DNA from: CAYYOS01 sp964473355
GTDB lineage: Bacteria > Pseudomonadota > Gammaproteobacteria > Burkholderiales > REEB80
Length of the DNA stretch: 9,399 bases
Direction of reading: 5' to 3'
Assembly: GCA_964473355.1 (NCBI GenBank)
Contig: CAYYOS010000099.1
Coordinates: 1 to 9,399 of the forward strand
Of the stretch, positions 6,864 through 9,399 are shown piece after piece (within the stretch, counting starts at the first letter, position 1; every line of letters starts with the position of its first letter). Under the pieces are notes generated by a model. That model searched no databases. It saw only the letters and a list, made by a program, of their open reading frames with translations, and had not been told where the DNA came from. The translations under genes were made by a program, and so were the position numbers.

Positions 6864-8620
6864 AAATTACCCGCCAAGCTTATGCTGAAATGTTCGGGCC
6901 TACCGTGGGTGATCGCGTGCGTCTCGCCGATACCGAACTATGGATCGAGGTCGAAAAAGATTTCACCCTCTATGGCGAGGAAGTGAAATTTGGCGGTGGT
7001 AAAGTCATACGCGACGGCATGGGCCAAGGTCAGCGTGTTGCCGCCGAGGTAGCTGATACGGTGATTACCAATGCGCTGATCGTCGATCACTGGGGCATTG
7101 TCAAAGCCGATATTGGATTAAAAGCAGGACGCATCTGGGCCATCGGCAAAGCCGGTAACCCGGACATTCAGCCCGGCGTAACCATCCCCATCGGTGCGGG
7201 CACGGAGATCATCGCGGGCGAAGGCATGATCGTTACCGCAGGTGGCATTGATAGCCACATTCATTTCATCTGCCCGCAGCAAATTGAAGAAGCCTTGATG
7301 TCGGGCGTGACCACCATGCTGGGCGGCGGCACCGGCCCCGCCACCGGCACCTTCGCTACGACCTGCACGCCAGGGCCGTGGCATATGCATTCGATGTTGC
7401 AAGCCGCGGATGCGTTTGCGATGAACTTAGGATTTTTTGGCAAGGGTAATGTCTCGCTGCCCGATCCTTTGCGCGAGCAAGTTGCGGCGGGCGCAATCGG
7501 TTTGAAGTTGCACGAAGATTGGGGCACCACGCCTGCCGCCATTGATAATTGTTTGAACGTGGCGGATGAAATGGATATCCAAGTCGCGATCCACACTGAC
7601 ACGCTGAACGAATCGGGCTTCGTGGAAACGACCTTGGCCGCGTTCAAGGACCGCACCATTCACACTTTTCATACCGAGGGCGCGGGCGGCGGTCATGCGC
7701 CGGATATCATCAAGGCGGTGGGTCAGGCCAATGTCTTGCCTTCGTCCACCAATCCGACGCGACCTTATACGGTGAATACCATAGATGAGCATCTCGACAT
7801 GCTCATGGTGTGCCACCACCTCGATCCGGCGATTGCCGAAGATGTCGCCTTCGCCGAATCGCGCATCCGGCGCGAGACGATTGCTGCCGAAGATATTTTG
7901 CATGACCTGGGTGCGTTTTCTATGATGTCGTCCGATTCGCAAGCCATGGGTCGCGTGGGCGAAGTGATTATCCGCACCTGGCAGACCGCGCATAAAATGA
8001 AAACCCAGCGCGGCTGGCTAGCGCCCGGCCCTCTCCCCCAACCCCTCTCCCCTACGAGGGAGAGGGGAGCGTCGAATCCCGCTGCGCAGGACCAGGCTAG
8101 GAACGATAATTTTCGAGTGAAACGCTATATCGCGAAATACACGATTAATCCGGCGATCACGCATGGCATCAGTCATGTGGTGGGCTCGATCGAAGTCGGC
8201 AAGCTCGCCGACTTGGTGTTGTGGCGGCCCGCGTTTTTTGGTGTGAAGCCATCACTGATTTTAAAAGGCGGCATGATTGCCGCGGCGGCTATGGGCGATC
8301 CGAATGCCTCGATTCCCACGCCGCAGCCGGTGCATTATCGGCCTATGTTTGGATCATTCGGCGGCGCGTTGATTACCTCACTGACTTTTGTGTCGCAAGC
8401 GGCGCTGAACAATCCGACCGTACAAGCATTAGGACTTAAAAAACCGTTGGAGCCAGTGCGCAATACGCGCCATGTGAAAAAGCAAGACATGGTGCATAAT
8501 GGCGCGCTGCCCAAAATTGATGTTGATCCGGAAACCTATGTGGTGCGTGCCGATGGCGAGCTCTTGGTGTGCGAACCGGCAAGCGTGTTGCCGATGGCGC
8601 AGCGCTACTTTCTTTTCTGA
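6860..8620 (+). CDS. ureC: UreC, urease alpha (catalytic) subunit with an in-frame loop insertion
   Basis: This is the catalytic subunit carrying the two-nickel centre, 586 residues. All residues known from the Klebsiella enzyme are present, one number lower: nickel ligands His133, His135, carbamylated Lys216 (GLKLHEDWG), His245, His271 and Asp359 (MMSSDSQAMGR), with His218, Cys318-His319 (VCHHLD, active-site flap) and Arg335. The C terminus MAQRYFLF is intact. The protein is about 20 residues longer than the usual 567-572. The excess is all between QRG (residues 383-385) and NDNFRVKRY (415-423): 29 residues where relatives have about eight. That stretch, including PLPQPLSPTRERGAS, is encoded by a palindromic repeat (8029-8067). 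The frame is kept. Start is ATG 6860 with GGGGA just upstream, overlapping the ureB stop; ureE follows after two bases. I expect activity to be possible, but stability or assembly may be affected. Confidence 0.96.
   Translation: MKITRQAYAEMFGPTVGDRVRLADTELWIEVEKDFTLYGEEVKFGGGKVIRDGMGQGQRVAAEVADTVITNALIVDHWGIVKADIGLKAGRIWAIGKAGNPDIQPGVTIPIGAGTEIIAGEGMIVTAGGIDSHIHFICPQQIEEALMSGVTTMLGGGTGPATGTFATTCTPGPWHMHSMLQAADAFAMNLGFFGKGNVSLPDPLREQVAAGAIGLKLHEDWGTTPAAIDNCLNVADEMDIQVAIHTDTLNESGFVETTLAAFKDRTIHTFHTEGAGGGHAPDIIKAVGQANVLPSSTNPTRPYTVNTIDEHLDMLMVCHHLDPAIAEDVAFAESRIRRETIAAEDILHDLGAFSMMSSDSQAMGRVGEVIIRTWQTAHKMKTQRGWLAPGPLPQPLSPTRERGASNPAAQDQARNDNFRVKRYIAKYTINPAITHGISHVVGSIEVGKLADLVLWRPAFFGVKPSLILKGGMIAAAAMGDPNASIPTPQPVHYRPMFGSFGGALITSLTFVSQAALNNPTVQALGLKKPLEPVRNTRHVKKQDMVHNGALPKIDVDPETYVVRADGELLVCEPASVLPMAQRYFLF
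8029..8067. repeat. CCCTCTCCC-type palindromic repeat inserted in frame within ureC
   Basis: CCCTCTCCC occurs at 8029-8037 and again at 8043-8051, followed by its reverse complement at 8058-8066. The best hairpin is a perfect ten-pair stem, CCCCTCTCCC (8042-8051) with GGGAGAGGGG (8058-8067), around the loop CTACGA. Either copy of the upstream repeat could pair with the single downstream arm. From memory this is a widespread dispersed repeat of proteobacterial genomes that is usually intergenic. The foreign stretch in ureC, judged against the expected protein, runs from about 8022 to 8090; exact edges cannot be set from this sequence alone. It has no stop in the ureC frame. Confidence 0.85.
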
Positions 8621-8622
8621 TC

Positions 8623-9108
8623 ATGCTCGTCATCGAACATCACGCCTCCGCTGACACGACTGCCACCGAACAATTGGTGCTGAGTTTTGAGCTGCGTTGC
8701 AAGTGCCGCTTACGCACGCGCACCGAATCAGGCGAAGACGTGGGCTTGTTTCTCGAACGCGGCGCGGTGTTGCATCAGGGCGATAAACTCCTGGCAAACG
8801 ATGGCCGCGTGGTGCAAGTGATCGCGGCTATGGAAGCACTGATGCAGGCATCGAGCCCCGATCCCTTATTACTCGCGCGCGCTGCTTATCATTTGGGTAA
8901 TCGGCATGTGGCGGTGCAATTGGGTAGCGGTTGGCTGCGCTTTGCCGCCGACCATGTATTGCGCGATATGGTGCTGGGACTGGGGCTGCCGGTCGAGGAA
9001 ATCGCCGCGCCGTTCGAGCCGGAAGCGGGGGCCTATGGTCATGGCCATACGCACGGTGGCGAGACCACCTTCGGCGCTAAATTGCATTTGTATCAAGGCC
9101 GCACATGA
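8623..9108 (+). CDS. ureE: UreE, urease nickel metallochaperone
   Basis: UreE is a cytoplasmic dimer that binds nickel and passes it to the UreG/UreF/UreD complex. It has 161 residues from ATG 8623. The frame opens upstream at GTG 8569 inside ureC, but that leader repeats ureC sequence in another frame and is not UreE-like. Motifs: an N-terminal beta domain (FELRCKCRLRTRTESGEDVGLFLERG, about 22-47), GDKLLANDGRVVQV (53-66), then the C-terminal metal-binding domain with YHLGNRHVAVQL (89-100, holding the conserved nickel-site His95), ADHVLRDM (109-116, His110) and the short tail GHGHTHGG. The tail has only three closely spaced His (140, 142, 144), far fewer than the His-rich tail of Klebsiella UreE, so nickel storage capacity is probably low. 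Stop overlaps the ureF start by ATGA at 9105-9108. Confidence 0.95.
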   Translation: MLVIEHHASADTTATEQLVLSFELRCKCRLRTRTESGEDVGLFLERGAVLHQGDKLLANDGRVVQVIAAMEALMQASSPDPLLLARAAYHLGNRHVAVQLGSGWLRFAADHVLRDMVLGLGLPVEEIAAPFEPEAGAYGHGHTHGGETTFGAKLHLYQGRT

Positions 9109-9399
9109 ACCTGCAACTTGCCCGCCTCTTGCAACTGGCCAGCCCGACCTTGCCGGTCGGCGCGTATGCCTATTCGCAGGGTTTGGAGTGGGCGGTGGAA
9201 TCTGGCACGGTGCGCGATGAAGCCACTGCTGAACAATGGACCGGTGATTTGTTGCAGTGGAATATGGCGCGCTTTGAAGCGCCGCTATTGGCGCGCCTGC
9301 TGCGTGCCTGTCGCGTCGATGACTATACCGAAATCGCGCAACTCAATGCGCGTTATCTGGCCAGCCGCGAGACCAGCGAGTTGCGTGCCGAGACCTTGC
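9105..9399 (+). CDS. ureF: UreF, urease accessory protein (5' part)
   Basis: UreF bridges UreD and the GTPase UreG in the urease activation complex. Only the first 98 codons are in the window; full-length family members are about 220-230 residues. The translation begins MNLQLARLLQLASPTLPVGA and continues with YAYSQGLEWAVESGTVRDE, the UreF hallmark (LLQLASPxLPVGxYxYSxGLE). A later block, LNARYLASRETSELRAET, is also family-typical. The gene starts at ATG 9105, overlapping the ureE stop, with AAGG at 9095-9098 as a plausible ribosome binding site. The reading frame is open to the last base with no stop, as expected for a truncated gene. ureG would be expected next. Confidence 0.95.
   Translation, partial: MNLQLARLLQLASPTLPVGAYAYSQGLEWAVESGTVRDEATAEQWTGDLLQWNMARFEAPLLARLLRACRVDDYTEIAQLNARYLASRETSELRAETL

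Noticed and set aside
7427..7993. Long antisense frame opposite ureC (and similar ones opposite other genes).
   Set aside because: These are shadows of strongly conserved + strand genes, with no recognisable domain and no ribosome binding site.
8016..8100. GGCTAG at 8016-8021 and 8095-8100 as a target-site duplication around the ureC repeat.
   Set aside because: Excising one copy plus the interior removes 79 bases, which would shift the ureC frame; a six-base match this close could be chance.
1..9399. CRISPR arrays, tRNA or rRNA genes, transposases, or an unknown defence-like system.
   Set aside because: None is seen; apart from the gaps at 766-820 and 6195-6554, the window is almost entirely urt and ure coding sequence.

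Overview
The window holds most of one co-directional (+ strand) operon for taking up and breaking down urea. The order is urtA (3' part only), urtB, urtC, urtD, urtE, ureD, ureA, ureB, ureC, ureE and ureF (5' part only). Gene order, protein sequences and the repeat types point to a Pseudomonadota genome, most likely beta- or gammaproteobacterial. This is an inference from family knowledge, as there is no rRNA or other marker in the window.

Positions 1-5034 encode an ABC transporter of the urea/short-chain-amide (Urt) type: the periplasmic binding protein UrtA, two membrane permeases (UrtB, with a signal peptide and a HEAT-like extension, and UrtC), and two ATPases (UrtD, UrtE). Positions 5042-9399 encode nickel urease: structural subunits UreA (gamma), UreB (beta) and UreC (alpha), with accessory proteins UreD, UreE and UreF for nickel insertion. 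ureG would be expected just downstream, outside the window. Most junctions are tight (ATGA overlaps at urtC/urtD, ureB/ureC and ureE/ureF; gaps of 1-7 nt at urtB/urtC, urtD/urtE, urtE/ureD, ureD/ureA and ureC/ureE), so transport and hydrolysis are probably made from one transcript. No promoter is visible; it should lie upstream of urtA.

The enzymes look ordinary, but the operon has apparently been invaded by repeats at three places. (1) The 55-nt urtA-urtB gap has a strong GC-rich hairpin followed by a T-rich run, and it resembles the left end of the next repeat. (2) A 360-nt gap splits ureA from ureB and is largely filled by a palindrome-rich, non-coding repeat. (3) A CCCTCTCCC/GGGAGAGGG palindromic repeat lies inside ureC, in frame, and adds about 20 residues to a loop between the last nickel ligand and the conserved NDNFRVKRY motif, while every catalytic residue is retained. 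The third is the most noteworthy feature. I see no sign of a wholly new system; the rest is a standard urt-ure locus.
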